A stretch of 64,000 bases of DNA, from positions 7,440,001 to 7,504,000 of the forward strand of contig CM065320.1 in the NCBI GenBank assembly GCA_033032175.1, written 5' to 3'. A model generated the notes under the pieces. It was not told where the DNA came from. It made no database searches and saw nothing but the letters and a program-made list of their open reading frames with translations. The translations under genes were made by a program, and so were the position numbers. This document shows, in pieces, positions 10,390 through 23,561 of the stretch; position 1 is the stretch's first letter, and the number at the start of each line of letters is the position of its first letter. The DNA comes from Saturnia japonica. Its lineage: Eukaryota > Arthropoda > Insecta > Lepidoptera > Saturniidae.

Positions 10390-12145
10390 TATTAAAAAAC
10401 TGCAGGCAGGAATACCGAAAAAAATATGGTGTTACGATGAATTTCAGTACCTAGGCATTACTTAAGCTGATATGTCTCACGAAAAAAGATGTGTGAAAAA
10501 GGGAAAGCCTTAACTAGTGGAACAAAACCAAATTTCCTTAAAAAAACTATATTCCGTTTTATCGTAGTACAGTAGGTATTTTATTCTATAAATATCTATA
10601 TAGGTACTGTTGAATTATGGAATTCAACATGGGTCTACGGTTATATATGTACTCTATTAATGTATAAAATTGAAATTATAATAAATGGCTTTTAAGCATA
10701 AGGTTGCGCAGGCCTAGTTGTTTTCACGCATTTTGTGAAAGTAGGCACTTGAGCAGTGTATCGAAAGGGCGTCAGTACTGTCAGGTTTGACTTATAGCAT
10801 GGAAGGCATCCTGATCCCACATACTGAGACCAAGGCGCCCTCCTACCAGACTTTCCCTCCCTCTTTTGTTTCGGACACATTCCATCAACACACGAAGCAT
10901 ACATCATGAACTTAAAGATATAGGTAGTGAAGACAATTACGGTAACATACTAATAATGTATAATAATATGTTAATACGTTGAACGTATGAAAAACAAACA
11001 TGAAATAAGTTATAAACTGTAAGGTGTATTGTTTACGTTATTAATCACCTGGTGAAGAGCGGTGCCGCGGTGCTCTCACCGATAGGCTATAAAATCTCGC
11101 CTCTTATGATTTTGATGGCGGCTCGAGGCATTGCGGTGGAATTTTTCGTTTTATTTTATGATGGCGCGCACTGTCGCGGAGAAATATTGGCTCAGCGGAA
11201 TAGCTCGTAAAGAAAGCCGTTTTCTTTCCACGGGGTTACGCATCGCAACTATATCTTGGACGCCTTCTGCTTACATTTTATTATTAGGCCTCAGACTATT
11301 TCACGTTTCCTTACATGACGATTGATTTAAAATGTTGTGTTATATTTACTTAAAGTAAAAATGAATAATTTTATGAGTTTTGTGTAATATGGTGAAAAAT
11401 GGGATTAATATTATGCGATTACAATGCATTGAATTCAGTTATCTAATAGAGACTTATAGGATTAAATCTAATAAAATCGAATGAAAAAAGTTATTTGATA
11501 TTTTACGTTATATATTTAAAGTGGAAAATTTGTTATAAATATTGCTTACTCTCTGTATAAGGTCTTTGCTCAGTATCCATCCATACTCTTAATTGCAATT
11601 CTAAAAACAATTGTTAAATATATAGTTTTACTATGGGATCTGAAAAAGGTTAAAACCAAATTTAGACGTTAGTTTTCGCAAGAGCAACGCGTTCGTTATA
11701 CATTGTGCGGATTTCCAGCGTTTTGCCGGTTCACCTCTCCGATCCTTTACGCACATCATTATTCAAGTTAAGTGGACAGGTCAGGTTAGTAGATGAGTAA
11801 CAAAAATTCACGGGGTTGCATGTTACACACTCGTAAAGGGAAAATGTGAATTGGCATGGAAATTCTAGCAGGTATATAATGACTATAGTGAGCATGATAT
11901 TTATTATTTACCTAAAATCTTGTATAAGCGTGTTTGTCAACTTGTAATTGTTACCTTACCACACCATATATTTTAAATGGAGAACAGTATTTAAAACTTG
12001 CAAAAACTTCAAAATAGTACTTATAAAATATCCTAACCCCAATATCATCATCATAAATATTGATTAAAATAAAGTATTTAAATAAAAAAATAAAAAAATA
12101 TAGTATGCACAATTACGGAAAAATAGTAGAGTTAAAGAAGACATG
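10390..12145. other. No gene seen; one GC-rich hairpin
   Basis: A short GC-rich hairpin lies at 11051-11080 (ggtgaagagc pairs with gctctcacc), followed by TATAAAA at 11088-11094 and a GC-richer block to about 11310. The open frame at 11131-11325 has no recognisable protein features. The remainder is AT-rich and featureless. Confidence 0.4.
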
Positions 12146-12149
12146 TATG

Positions 12150-12250
12150 ACATGTGGTATTTATCTCTTTTTAGTATCGTTTTTTTCGTTTCATAACTTT
12201 TCAAATTACAAATCTTCGTAAGAAGTTTTCGCTTCAAAATATAAAAAAAG
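12150..12250 (+). repeat. Dispersed repeat, copy 2 of 3
   Basis: Carries 'atctctttttagtatcg' then 'tttttcgtttcata' then 'agaagttttcgcttcaaaat', the same order as copies at 1.2 kb (inverted) and 12.5 kb. Confidence 0.5.
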
Positions 12251-12309
12251 AATAGAAATAACAACAAAACATAAAAATATCTTCTTTAAAATCTCTTTTT
12301 AAAAATCCT

Positions 12310-12400
12310 AAATCAGCGGGACTTGAACTATCGATCCGTCGTACTGTACATACAACAATTCGTATAAGTCTGGTCGTCACACTGCTAGGTCAATTCCACG
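12310..12400 (-). repeat. Possible tRNA-derived SINE fragment
   Basis: On the minus strand 'gatagttcaagtcccgc' resembles a pol III B box, and 'gtgacgaccagacttatac' lies upstream. A related word, 'caagtctggtcatca', occurs near 49.67 kb. The fragment does not fold as a full tRNA. Confidence 0.3.
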
Positions 12401-12494
12401 ACGATTATAGTCGTGAAAATCAGGACTTCCACTTTTCGTGTATAATGTAAATGTATTCTATCACATTCTTTTCTAGGCTAAATCATATAGATAT

Positions 12495-12590
12495 ATATGT
12501 GTTTGTCTCTTTTTAGTGTCGCTTTTTCGTTTCATCACACACAATGATATTAAAGAAGATTTCACTTTAAAAGATATAAAAATTATACAA
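12495..12590 (+). repeat. Dispersed repeat, copy 3 of 3
   Basis: Has 'tgtctctttttagtgtcgct' then 'ttttcgtttcatca' and 'gaagatttcactttaaaa'. It lies 250 bases from copy 2 in the same orientation. Confidence 0.55.
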
Positions 12591-13561
12591 AGTAGTATAA
12601 AAAACTGTGAAACGTTTACGTAATTATTTATAGCGTTTTGTGCTATTTATGTATACAAAACAAACAAAAAAAACCCGGAAAGTATTACATTTACTAAAAT
12701 GAATAGAGTTAATATAAAAATACTAGGAAATAATATTAATTTCCTATTAGATATAATGAATATCGAAAAGAGACTAACTAATATTATATAATCGCCTATG
12801 TGGCAAAAATGGCCAAGTTTATTAGTTTCCATTAGCTTATCTGAGGTTAGCGGTTGACTTGAAATATGACCTGGTTTTTACGTAAGCGTTGAAATAATTA
12901 CTGTCGTTCCTATAATAATATATAATAAATATAGTTTTATTATTGAAAAGTAATAAGCCTTAGAACTCTGTAATCTTGATATTTTATTTTTCAAGTCGCG
13001 TGTGCTTTGGTTATTGTTTATTGTAGCTGGATAACATATATCAAGTAGCCAACAATTTGTTTATAAAATTATTAACCATGATAAAGTGAAAAACGATGTG
13101 TGATAGAAAAATCCTAAAATTAATGGTAATTATAAAAAGAAAATAAAAGACTAGACTACAACAAAAAGAAAGACTAAAAAAAATTAAATATTTTTAATAT
13201 GCTTATTATGCGTCGTACTTAATATTATATTATTATAGCCTGTCACTGTCTACCGACACCTCGTATGCTAAAATTCATCAAGCCGTTTAGACTACAGAGC
13301 GTGCCAAAGTAATATACATACATACACACATATATATATACATAAGCTAGCGAAACATAGCCCTGCTTTTTTCGCAATAGGATATTAATAGTGATTTATA
13401 AAAAAATGATCAAACTTATTAAGTAAAAGTAATAAGTAATTTTTGAAGTACGAATCATGAAAATTCGTTTTTAAGCATTCAAGTATAGTAGGAAAATAAC
13501 TTTTTTTTAATCACAATATCACTTGATCTTATATAACGATGTGGCTCAAGATGGTAGCACG
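12591..13561. other. AT-rich stretch, no gene seen
   Basis: Only simple AT-rich sequence and a short TA/CA-rich run near 13.31-13.34 kb. Confidence 0.4.
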
Positions 13562-14130
13562 CTAAGTATAGTCGAAGACTGGTTCTCGTGGAAAAAATGT
13601 GAGCAGGGTTTAAATTATATTTTTCGCACACGGGCACAAAATTAGAACAGTCGTAGTAGTAGCCTCATGTAGATTTCTTTTGGTTGACATTCTAGTATAG
13701 GTACGATTGAAGTCTCAAAATAGTGTCTCTGGTTAATCTGCGGTTTACGCTAAGTCTAGTCGAAGACGGGTTCTCGTGAAAAATAAATGTGAGCAGGGTT
13801 TAAATTATATTTTTCGCACACGGGCACAAAATTAGAACAGTCGTAGTCGTAGCCTCATGTAGATTTCTTTCGGTTGTCACTTCTAGTATAGGTACGATTG
13901 AATGCTCAAAATAATGTCTCTGGTTAATCTGCGGTTTACGCTAAGTCTAGTCGAAGACTTGTTCGCGTGGAAAATAAATGTGAGTAGGGTTTAAATTATA
14001 TTTTTCGCACACGGGCACAAAATTAGAACAGTCGTAGTCGTAGCCTCATGTAGATTTCTTTCGGTTGTCAATTCTAGTATAGGTACGATTGAATGCTCAA
14101 AATAGTGTCTCTGGTCAATCTGCGGTTTAC
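13562..14130 (+). repeat. Tandem array, three units of ~190 bp
   Basis: Three head-to-tail copies start at 13562, 13750 and 13941 and end at 14130 (unit lengths 188, 191, 190). Each begins 'ctaagt(a/c)tagtcgaagac' and contains 'ttcgcacacgggcacaaaat', 'agcctcatgtagatttct' and 'tctgcggtttac'. The units differ by a few substitutions and small indels. No long open frame crosses the unit borders. This is a minisatellite-sized local duplication of unknown role. Confidence 0.9.
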
Positions 14131-16985
14131 CTATATATAACCGTTTAAAATTAGGGAATCAGGCGTGGATATTTCGAGAGCTATTTTCTGGAATATTGTT
14201 TGTTTGTTTACGACACTCGGACCAACACCGTTTAAACGAGGAATGGAAGTTATAAGAGTTATTGCTTATAATATGAGACTCGGATCGATTAAAAATTTAT
14301 GTGTGCGTACCACGATTACACGTTTGACGGCAGACGCTTTGTGTTTTTCTACGAATTCATACAGGATGTTTATTGATTGTAGCTAATTCTACATTTTTTA
14401 TTTAGTGATCGAAAGTAATGTATTTTTATACAGGCCGTAAAAATGGTAATAAAAATGTTAAAATAGCAATTAGGTGCGTGAGGAGCAACTGATTCAACTT
14501 AGTGATAATAAAATACAAATTTGGAACTTGATAAAAACAAATGTTCTTGAGATAACTAACACAGTTGGTTCGAATTGCACTCCAGCAATTATGTACCAAT
14601 ATATTATGTCAAAATTTTCGTCGTTCCATGAACAGATAATAACGTACATGATTAAACTTATCTTTCACGATAATCATGGCCAGCGTTATCTCCCCAAAAT
14701 TCGATTCGCTAGAATAAAGCGGTAAATCTTATGAATAATACAGGTATTTGTACTAGACTTGTCCCATGATTTCACCCGTCTTAAATTTATTCGATTTAGG
14801 CTGCGTTGTTTGAATCATAGTTATCTCTAACCAGTGGTCTGACTCCATACATAATTTTGACATTTCGAGTTATCTACGGATCAAACAACTCAGCCTAACT
14901 CTCTACCGCGTTGACGTCAACGCATCTGTGTAGCCCATCATTGTTCTCACTTCCCATACTAGCCTACAGCTTGACAGATTACTTGATTGGTTACTGCTTC
15001 GCTGTTCAGGATCGTAGCGTGAAGGTAACCAAACTTTTTCAATAGGTATAGAGGCTACAAAATACGAAAATAATTTTTCAAATCTGACTACTAGTTCTAG
15101 AGATTAGCGCGTTCAAACAAACAATCTCTTGAACTTTATACGATTAGTATAGATATACAATTTATTGTCAACGATAATAACCGTATTAATATTGTCTCGT
15201 AATCGTATCGTATGCACGTAATATCGTATTAGTTTCGATTTCGGGATATAGGCGTATAGGTTCCTATTTTTACATAATAAGCAACGCAGGATTATGGAAA
15301 TATAACGTTATCACTAATCAGTATTAATACTTGAAACACGATACTTAGGAAAATACAACTAATTACTATTAATTGAAGTATAAACAGCGCGTGTAAAACA
15401 GAGTAATTTCACTGAATTGTTACGTTTTGTTTTCTACCTCCAGAACAGTACTACAAAACAAACATAAAGCCACAGTTACGAGAGCTCTACTGTTAAATTT
15501 TCCCCACATTTATTTTCCAATTTGATTATTTAACACAAAACGATAAAGTTGAATTTATTTACTGACGTATACTCTCCTTTTTTATCAGAACAATTACGGT
15601 GACCAATATTTACTTTATATAGTTAGTATGTTTATTTTGACTATTTATTTAAGGTAGAATTTTTCACTATTTCAAAAAGGAATCTGTTCGATTAAAATTA
15701 AAAAAAAATCGGTTTTAAGCAAAAACTCATTATAGATAGATATAATTTGAATTGATACCGATAAATTCAGTTTCACAGGAAGGTTTATTCGTTTACGTAA
15801 ACTTTGAGATTGGCTTTAACAAGGCTGGGAGAGGCGGAAAGCGCGCCGGTGATTTCTACTCTTAAAATCCAATTTAAATGCATTCCTCTGTGCCACAGGG
15901 GCCCCACCGATACGCTCTAGGGGCCAATTAACTTATTCATCCTTAACATTTCATTGCTCAACTTGAATACTACTTTTACGTTTTATGTTCAACATTTTAA
16001 CCTTACGGAACTTGAAATAAGGTTAAATGTAATGATCGAAAAGGTAATCTTCAATGTAAATTCTTGAGTGCTTGAAATAATAAATGTCGCCGACTTAGTA
16101 CATTACATTAACTCGAATAACTTCTGGAGCGCATATGTAGATTGCCCACATTAAGAACTTAATAAAACTGACATATCTAACTGATATGTATTGTAATGTG
16201 AGGCCGTAGATACAGTGATACATAGTTACCTTAAAGATGGGTAACAAAATAAAGCTAAGTAAACAATATTTAAAAACAATAAAAGACGTAGATTCAAGCT
16301 GTTAAAAAGCAAACAGGAATCGTTGAATGCTCAAGAAACAGCAAAATTATTTTTGGCAATTAATTCGTAATAACACGCAGTATTACATAATCTGACCAAC
16401 CAAACACAATTTAATCAAAAGGACGAATTAAGTAGTTATCCGTTTTAGTGAGATGGCTCATAGAATATGCATTTTGTGATGTATTTACATACGGTTTAGC
16501 ATTTTGTGCGTTAGCGTACCATTAGCGTTTTGTGTCGACAAATTATTTTTAAAAACACTCCATCTTTAATTGTTTAACAATTATCTGTATAATATAATAA
16601 ATTTAAAACTCAACACAATACAGTTTATTTTATAGTGTCCATATAAAGAGAAGATACGCAGTAGGTATTTTTTTTCCGAACTCTCCAAAAGTCATTTAAA
16701 ATGCAATTTGAAAAGCCTAATAGAAACGGTCTCACTAAGAATTGTTGCAAAGTGTAATGGGTTCAGGTGAAATTAACGCAGAAAAATAGGAAAAGTTAGA
16801 ACGAGTTTTGCAAGCAAGGTATTTTTTCCTTTCGCCAAGTAGCGCAGTGATTGTAAACTGCTGAATTTATAATGTTATTTTCGAACTCAACTTCATCGAG
16901 AAGTTTAAAAGCGGTTCATAATTTTACTTGCATTTGCGTAACGTTCAGTATACAAAACTTACCGGTCGTGTATTTAGTAGCTCAC
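14131..16985. other. No gene seen; remnant repeat near 15.0-15.13 kb
   Basis: Around 15050-15130 the words 'gattagcgcgttcaaacaaa' and 'caatctcttgaac' match a repeat near 53.75-53.81 kb. The rest is AT-rich with short uninformative frames (14165-14386, 14474-14725). Confidence 0.4.
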
Positions 16986-17255
16986 ATACAAAAAGCCAAT
17001 CTATATAAATAAAACGATAGAGGGTTGCCGTTGTGCGCACATCACGCAAAAGCTACTGGATAGATTTTCATAATTTTTTATTTCATTTACTACTTAGATA
17101 CTTGGCCCTAATAAAAACAGAAATGTATATCACGAAATCTTCATTCAATAAAAAGTTATTAAAATTTTAAGAAACTACGATTTTTATAAACACTTCGCAT
17201 TCTTCCATCGTCCACTCGAGTAGAGCCACAGGCACAGCCAGTAATTAATAATTTA
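16986..17255 (+). repeat. SINE/RTE-like repeat
   Basis: Starts 'tctatataaataaaacga', contains 'acgcaaaagctactggatag' and ends 'gccacaggcacagccagtaa', the degenerate form of the 'ccgcgggcacagctagta' end seen in other copies here. Confidence 0.5.
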
Positions 17256-19454
17256 ATTCGTTAAGCAAAACGATTCCGTTCAAGGTAATAAAATAATTTA
17301 TTTAAGTTAGCATCAAGAAATATCAAAACATGCCAATTATTTTGCATTTTATTCATTTTAGTATTGTTATAATAATGTCATTACACTAAAAAAACAACTA
17401 CATATAGCTAAATACAATTTAGTCGAAACTATTACTATGTAAAAGGAGTGAAAACTGTTTAGAAAAATACTATTATAGAAAAATAAACGTTGCTTTTCTC
17501 CTTTTTCGGACCCTATTTATTTGAAAAGGATGCGATGACTCAAGCAGATTTGCAAGATCTGTACTTCTTCAATGGATTACTTTGCAACTCTTTTATACAG
17601 TAGGAGGCCAGTATCATCACTACTTAAGGATATTAAAATCCTTTCTATTTGTGTAAGAAGCTTGTTTTCTCGCTGACAGGATGTTTATCGTGTAATCCAA
17701 ATGAGATAGGATGAATTGCGTCTTTCTAGTAACCTAGCCGCGCCACTGATTGAAGACCGTATTTCATAGAGTTCTTCTATTTTGCTTTCTTTTATTTTAA
17801 ATAAACATGAAATATTTTAATAGGTTAATATAAATATGTTAAATCTATCAGTATAAATCTATGTTGTTCTATCACTTTAAACGTTTAGTTCCCGTAATAC
17901 TCGTAAAACATTTTCTTGCATATATCAATAACAGTTGTGTTGATTTAATTGAATAATTTTCTGAATGTCAAAAATCATTATTATCGGTCTGACCTCTTGC
18001 TAATTCATCTGACACATTTATACTGTCCCAAATTGTTTATCATTCCAGTCGCTGTATGTTTTTAGTACCGAATAGATCAGTTACTTATTATTGGAATTAT
18101 AGAGACGTGTTGGTAAAAAGTAAGTTTTCGGAATTTAGCCTTCATTACTTTAAATATAAATATTTATATTTGTTTGCATTGTAATATATTAATACAGTTA
18201 GTTAGTTCTTTGCCACTTTTCAAATCATTAACGCATTAAATGTTCTTGATAATGATTTCTTTACTTTAAACTATGTATTTACTTTACCACATCTGATAAA
18301 CTAAGAATTAGAACAATAGTTTTCCTGTTTGTGTAGTTTTATAAATTTATATAGTTAATACAACACGCTGTAAATAAAAATTTGTAACATCCATATCGCT
18401 ATCTTTATAAGGTAATTTATTCACAAGTAAAACTACACATAATTATTATATTTTATCAGAACTCAAATTGTTTATATTGATATTTGTTTCAAAAGTATTT
18501 ACTTATAACTTTCCAATTTGATTGAGGTAATTGTTTAAATGACTCCTAAACAAGCACGAAAATAAAAATTATTTTAAATATTTGGACATTCTTTTGTCTT
18601 TTTATATTTTAATAGCACTTAAAAATAATTTCACCATGTCATAAATCTCACCATCAAATATTCTTTTTTTTGTTATAATATCTTGCTATTGCTTTTTGGA
18701 AATTTCATTCGCTTTTTTCAATTTAGCATATTTTTAAATTATCATTAAACTATGTTTTTCTTTTTTTTTCTCAAATCTGTGTGATTTCCATGTAATTTAT
18801 AATAATGAGTAAATTACCACCAATATTCTTACAATCCCCGACAGAACGGTGTAAAAAACTTTTAATAAATAGCTAGGTACGTTTCGTTTCTTTGCATAAA
18901 ATAAAATATGCGTCGTTCAGCAAATTAATTAAAATTTGTTTTTTAAAGGATTCTTAAAGAGTTATAGGTATGTTTATGAAAAGTATAACAAATGTTGTAA
19001 AGCTTTTTTTTGTCCTTGAGATTATAGTCTGTATATTCCAAAATGCAATATAATATGAAGTAAACTATATAAGTAACTATAAAGTCACTATTTGTAGACG
19101 TCGGTTGGTCTACAGAAATCTTCTAGTTTATGATAACGTTGGTTCAAGAGTTACATAAAGACTTATAGTTGCTACCAACTGGAGAGATGGCTTATGCTCA
19201 GCAATATGATGAATGACTTGGGAATCAATGAACTGCTAACCATGGAAATGTCAGAAAGAGGCATTACTGCTTACTTTGGCTACATATTAACAACATATTA
19301 TATTTATTATATCGGGCATTCATCATGAATATTATAAATAAACTAAAATTTTATATGTAGTGTAGTTACCCATTAAAACTAGTCATCAATTCGATAGTAT
19401 TTGAAAAGTATAATTTGGAAATGTTATTTTGATGCGTATTAAGTTACATACCTA
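17256..19454. other. AT-rich stretch upstream of the Ser-rich gene
   Basis: No coding sequence was recognised. The promoter of the downstream gene must lie here or in its 5' untranslated exon, but I could not place a convincing TATA box or initiator. Confidence 0.4.
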
Positions 19455-19555
19455 CATAAATCACGCCTATTTCCCAACGGGATAGGCAGAGACCACGTCT
19501 TTCTACCTGCTACGATCCTGGCATATATCTTTCGCTTCTTCAACATTCATTAATC
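19455..19555 (+). repeat. Lepidopteran dispersed repeat fragment
   Basis: The words 'tcacgcctatttcccaacgg', 'gataggcagagacc' and 'tacgatcctggcata' belong to a short repeat that I recognise as frequent in moth genomes. It ends about 90 bases before the start codon of the Ser-rich gene. Confidence 0.5.
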
Positions 19556-19646
19556 TATTAAGTATTAAGTTATTTACAATTAATAAAAAAAATGATAATA
19601 ATAATTTACTAATGTTAAGTATTTTTTTCAAGGTTTAGTTGAAAAA

Positions 19647-22600
19647 ATGAATAAAATAATACTGTCAATGTTTGTACTTATTGCTGTATTAGCTTTTACT
19701 GAAGCGAGATCTTGTTCACACAAGTAAGTGGCTATTTTGGAAAATAAATTATAATTTGTATTTATTTTGCAATAAGTATAAAAATTCACCAAGTAATTTT
19801 TTGTTTCAGAGAAAGTCGATGTGATCATGATAATAATGAGGTATTTTCTACAATGATTATTTTATGAGAAATTATCCAGTTACATATTTTGTTCTTTAAT
19901 TAATGAAAACGTTTATGACTTCTAAGCATTTTATGTTTGGTTTGTATATATTTGGTAAAATACATTTGGTTAAAGCTTTGGTACAAAAAATATCTATCAA
20001 TACTATTTATATTTCTCTAAATAACTTTAAATAATTAAATATTTACTGGTAGTATTTTAATTTTACTCGGACATTGAATTTCAAACCTACAAATTTTCAA
20101 ATCTGTGTTCAAACCAATCATCATCCCAAAAAATTCACTCATTTAAATAACTCGAATTTAAAAAATAATTCCAAGTGATAATATTGTATATCGAGTAACT
20201 AATTGACACTATCTTCCACAAATATTACATTTATCTTAATTACGTCAATTTGGTTATATACGTTTTCTACGAAGTGGCTATTTGATAAGTTCGTTCGTTG
20301 TAAATATTATATTTAGGGCAGATCATGGGTTAAAGTTTGATTGTTCTGAATGTGTATGAGGTCATTTATTCGATAGTTTTGAAAACCAATTTATGAGATT
20401 AAAATTATGTTATATCTCCATAAAAGTAGGTAGAAATATATCTATCCGATAAATATTTAATAGATATATATTTTTGCAAGCATTTTGTATTCCTTCATTT
20501 TTATTAACCCTTCAGGTAAATAGATGTGATTGGTTAATGAATAAATATTTGGTCTTACTTGTATTTAATTAACATGGACTTTTTTTAGAAAAGCAAAAAC
20601 GGATGCAATGACTCTTCGTCATCATCATCATCATCATCCTCCGAGGAAGATCATGATAAATGCAACAAAGTGAGTATTGTTTTTTTTGAACACTCTGGCC
20701 TTTTAAGTTTACATTCACAACATTTAAATACTTTATCCATTTCTGTGTTATAAGTTTATTTTTAACACTTATAGACTAGCTAATGTGTCTAACGGACCCA
20801 GTCCTTCGCCTTTTTTTAGTAACTTTTAAACTTACTACTCTTAGTACCTCTCAGAAATAGTGTAGCACGGTAGACGAGGATCTTAGTACGCTGTTAGAGC
20901 GCTGCGTGTGAGTGCAGTGTTGAGATGTTATTTTATCCCAAAGAAAATATTATTTCCAATTTTTTTTTTATTTCTATATCTAATGACTGATCTCTCATTG
21001 TTATTTGGTCTAAGTAGATACATTGAAGTAAAGTAAGAAAAAATAGAAGGTTTTGTTTAAATAAGAACAACAGAAATTATAACAATTAGCCTTTTATCTT
21101 ATCATAAAAGTATGGTAAAATTCCTTTTATTGACTTTTTGACAAAGTAAAAACAATAAATATTGGTATTTGATTGAATACTGTCTGTCTTTAATCCCATA
21201 TATCCTTATGATAAAGTAAACATTCACTTTTTTTGAGCAGTTTTGGAATAACCATTTATGGTATTAACTGGGTACAGCGCACCCGGTAGCGAGTATTTGT
21301 GTTATAAATTAAGGCGCCAGTCCCTTAATGTTAATAAATGTTAACACAACCTATTCGATAATGTATAAAAGACAAACTTCGTTATCATTTTTAATAAAGC
21401 TGTAGGTCCATGTAAACTTGTAAAGTAATAATTGAATAGGATCTTATATAACTAATAATGGACACTTACCAACATTATCACGCGTATCTCGTTTTGTAAG
21501 TTTTTACGTAGATAGGTACTTAGTCCATGTCAATTATTTAAGATTTAAATTATGTTACTGTTCCGTTAAGTTTTCTCAATAGCCAGACTGATTGCATTCT
21601 TATTACGACATAGATAGTAAGAAAATATAAAATATCACTTATTTTCTCATGTTAGATGTTTCCTCATTTCATCTTGTGCTATGAGCAATAACCATGAAAC
21701 TGTTCCCGTTACTTTTTTTATGGTTCAATAATTATCATACCACATGATAAATTAATAAAATATTTAGTAATTAAAATTTATTATTTTAAATACTCAGTTA
21801 AAAAAATATATGAGAGTTTCTGCATATTTCTGTCTCAAATAGAAAATTAATTATTTGTTTTCATGGTTCCAGGAACATGGTAAGAATAACGGCAGCTCTT
21901 CATCTTCCTCATCATCGTCGTCTTCTGAAGAAGATGGTAAAGATTGTGACGAAGATAACGAAGTATACGTAAGTAAATTATTATATTATCGACCATGTTT
22001 GCTTGAGTTATTTCATTGTTATTGATACCGGTCTATATTCACCAGCAGTTGGGCCTTAAATTTGATCTCAATAAATCCATTCATTCTTTGATTATGCGGA
22101 TTGTTTGGTTCAACTGGGCAGTAAATTTAATTTTGTCGGTCCTTGGGCACCGATTCGTTAGCATCAATTTTAATAACTTTTATTTAATTCAGAGCAACAT
22201 GGTTGCTTTGCTTTGGTCAATTTAGACTAACAGAAGTGTTTTATCCGAGATAGAAAAAAAACAGATGAGCGACACACCAGCCAGTGTGTATATTTACACG
22301 AACCATTTCTAGCTACTTTAGATCCTTCCATAAGTCAAAATCTATTCGACCTACAGTACATTTAAAATTTCGTATGTTTAAAAAACCTTCCTTAATCACC
22401 TACAATCCTAAATGTTACGAATAAACCTATTATAGTTCTCGAGTTATTGGGGTCTGAAAAGTAGCATTGTTATCAATGACTGATTCATCAACAATCTAGA
22501 TCACTTCTAGGTGACTTAGAAGCTTGAAATTTGGTATTAGACATATACAAAGATCAGAATCCAAAAAACATCAAAAGTGTAATTATTGGTTTTAAACTAA

Positions 22601-23315
22601 ATAGTACTAACAAGGAGCATCAACTACAACGGCTTTTCTAACCGCCCACCAAAAAATGGCCTGACGTAAATTTTCAAAAATAACTGTTATACCAACAAAA
22701 ACATAAATATGAAAAAGGGAACAAGTTCGATAGAAACGACGATCGGGGTAGTTGTTGTCACCGATAAAAGAGCTGAGATCTAACGGGTGTCACGTTCCAT
22801 AGCAGTTCCTTTAATTATAGATGTAGGAATGTACGTTCTTCCATTAATTTACAAAACTGTTACTTTCTTTTATATTAGATTTCTAACTTCCCAAGTTTTA
22901 ATTGAAGGATATATTTTAAAGGATTTTTTAAATTCAACCCCTAAGGTGGTGAAAAGGGGGATAAAATTTTGCAATGAAAATTCGTCATTTTTGAACATAG
23001 ATCTATAAAATTTAGCAATTTAGTTAGAATGGGTCATATAAACATATAATGTAACATAATTCATCTATGACGAGAGCGAAACCGTGGGAAAAGTGCTGGT
23101 TGAATTATAAGCCAACGTTAATTCTGGTTTTGTACAATTACATACCTACTTTTCTAGATTAATTAATTTTAAGCTTCTAGCGGTTACTACGTCATTCGAT
23201 ATATTCAAGTAAATTTCTGATCAGATTGTGAAGTTACTAATTGAAATCTGATATGATTTGTTTTCCTTCACAGCACAAGAAAAGCAAGCATCACAAAGGA
23301 AGACGGTGCAATTAA
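19647..23315 (+). CDS. Five-exon gene: small secreted poly-Ser/acidic protein
   Basis: Coding exons: 19647-19723, 19810-19840, 20589-20669, 21873-21968, 23274-23315, 324 coding bases plus stop, 108 residues. Every intron is GT...AG with strong sites (AA|GTAAGT, GAG|GTATTT, AAA|GTGAGT, TAC|GTAAGT; acceptors such as tttttttag and ttttccttcacag), and the phases fit. The start codon has A at -3. Residues 1 to ~21 form a signal peptide (MNKIILSMFVLIAVLAFTEA). The mature protein has two blocks of 10 and 11 Ser, each followed by acidic residues (SEEDHDKC, SEEDGKDC), six Cys in total, and a basic His/Lys tail ending GRRCN. The Ser-Glu-Glu clusters look like acidic-directed kinase sites (inference). 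A poly-A signal follows 44 bases after the stop. I do not recognise the family; a matrix, silk or mineral-binding role would be a guess. Confidence 0.85.
22420..23110 (+). repeat. RTE-derived repeat inside intron 4 of the Ser-rich gene
   Basis: Contains 'gacttagaagcttgaaattt', 'caacccctaaggtggtg' followed by 'aaaaggggg', and ends 'gagcgaaaccgtggg', a typical RTE-class 3' region. The open frame 22787-23008 lies within it and is not a gene. A related piece is seen near 31.74-31.83 kb. Confidence 0.5.
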
Positions 23316-23358
23316 TTCTCCCTGCCGCTGAAAATTTTCTCGAAGCAATTCAATTTAT

Positions 23359-23364
23359 AATAAA
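23359..23364 (+). terminator. Poly-A signal of the Ser-rich gene
   Basis: AATAAA lies 44 bases downstream of the stop codon. Confidence 0.7.
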
Positions 23365-23561
23365 AATATGAAAACTAAAATCGCATCTTTTATGAGTAAA
23401 CACTTATCATATTATGTATATGCAAAGGTTTAAGAGCCTCATATTATAAAATACTAAAGATTTTAGTATGTTATGTTATTGGGTAAATACAATTTAGTTA
23501 TACATTTAAACACGTGTATCATTCGACAAATAATGGTAATGGGAATGGGAATCTGTATTTA

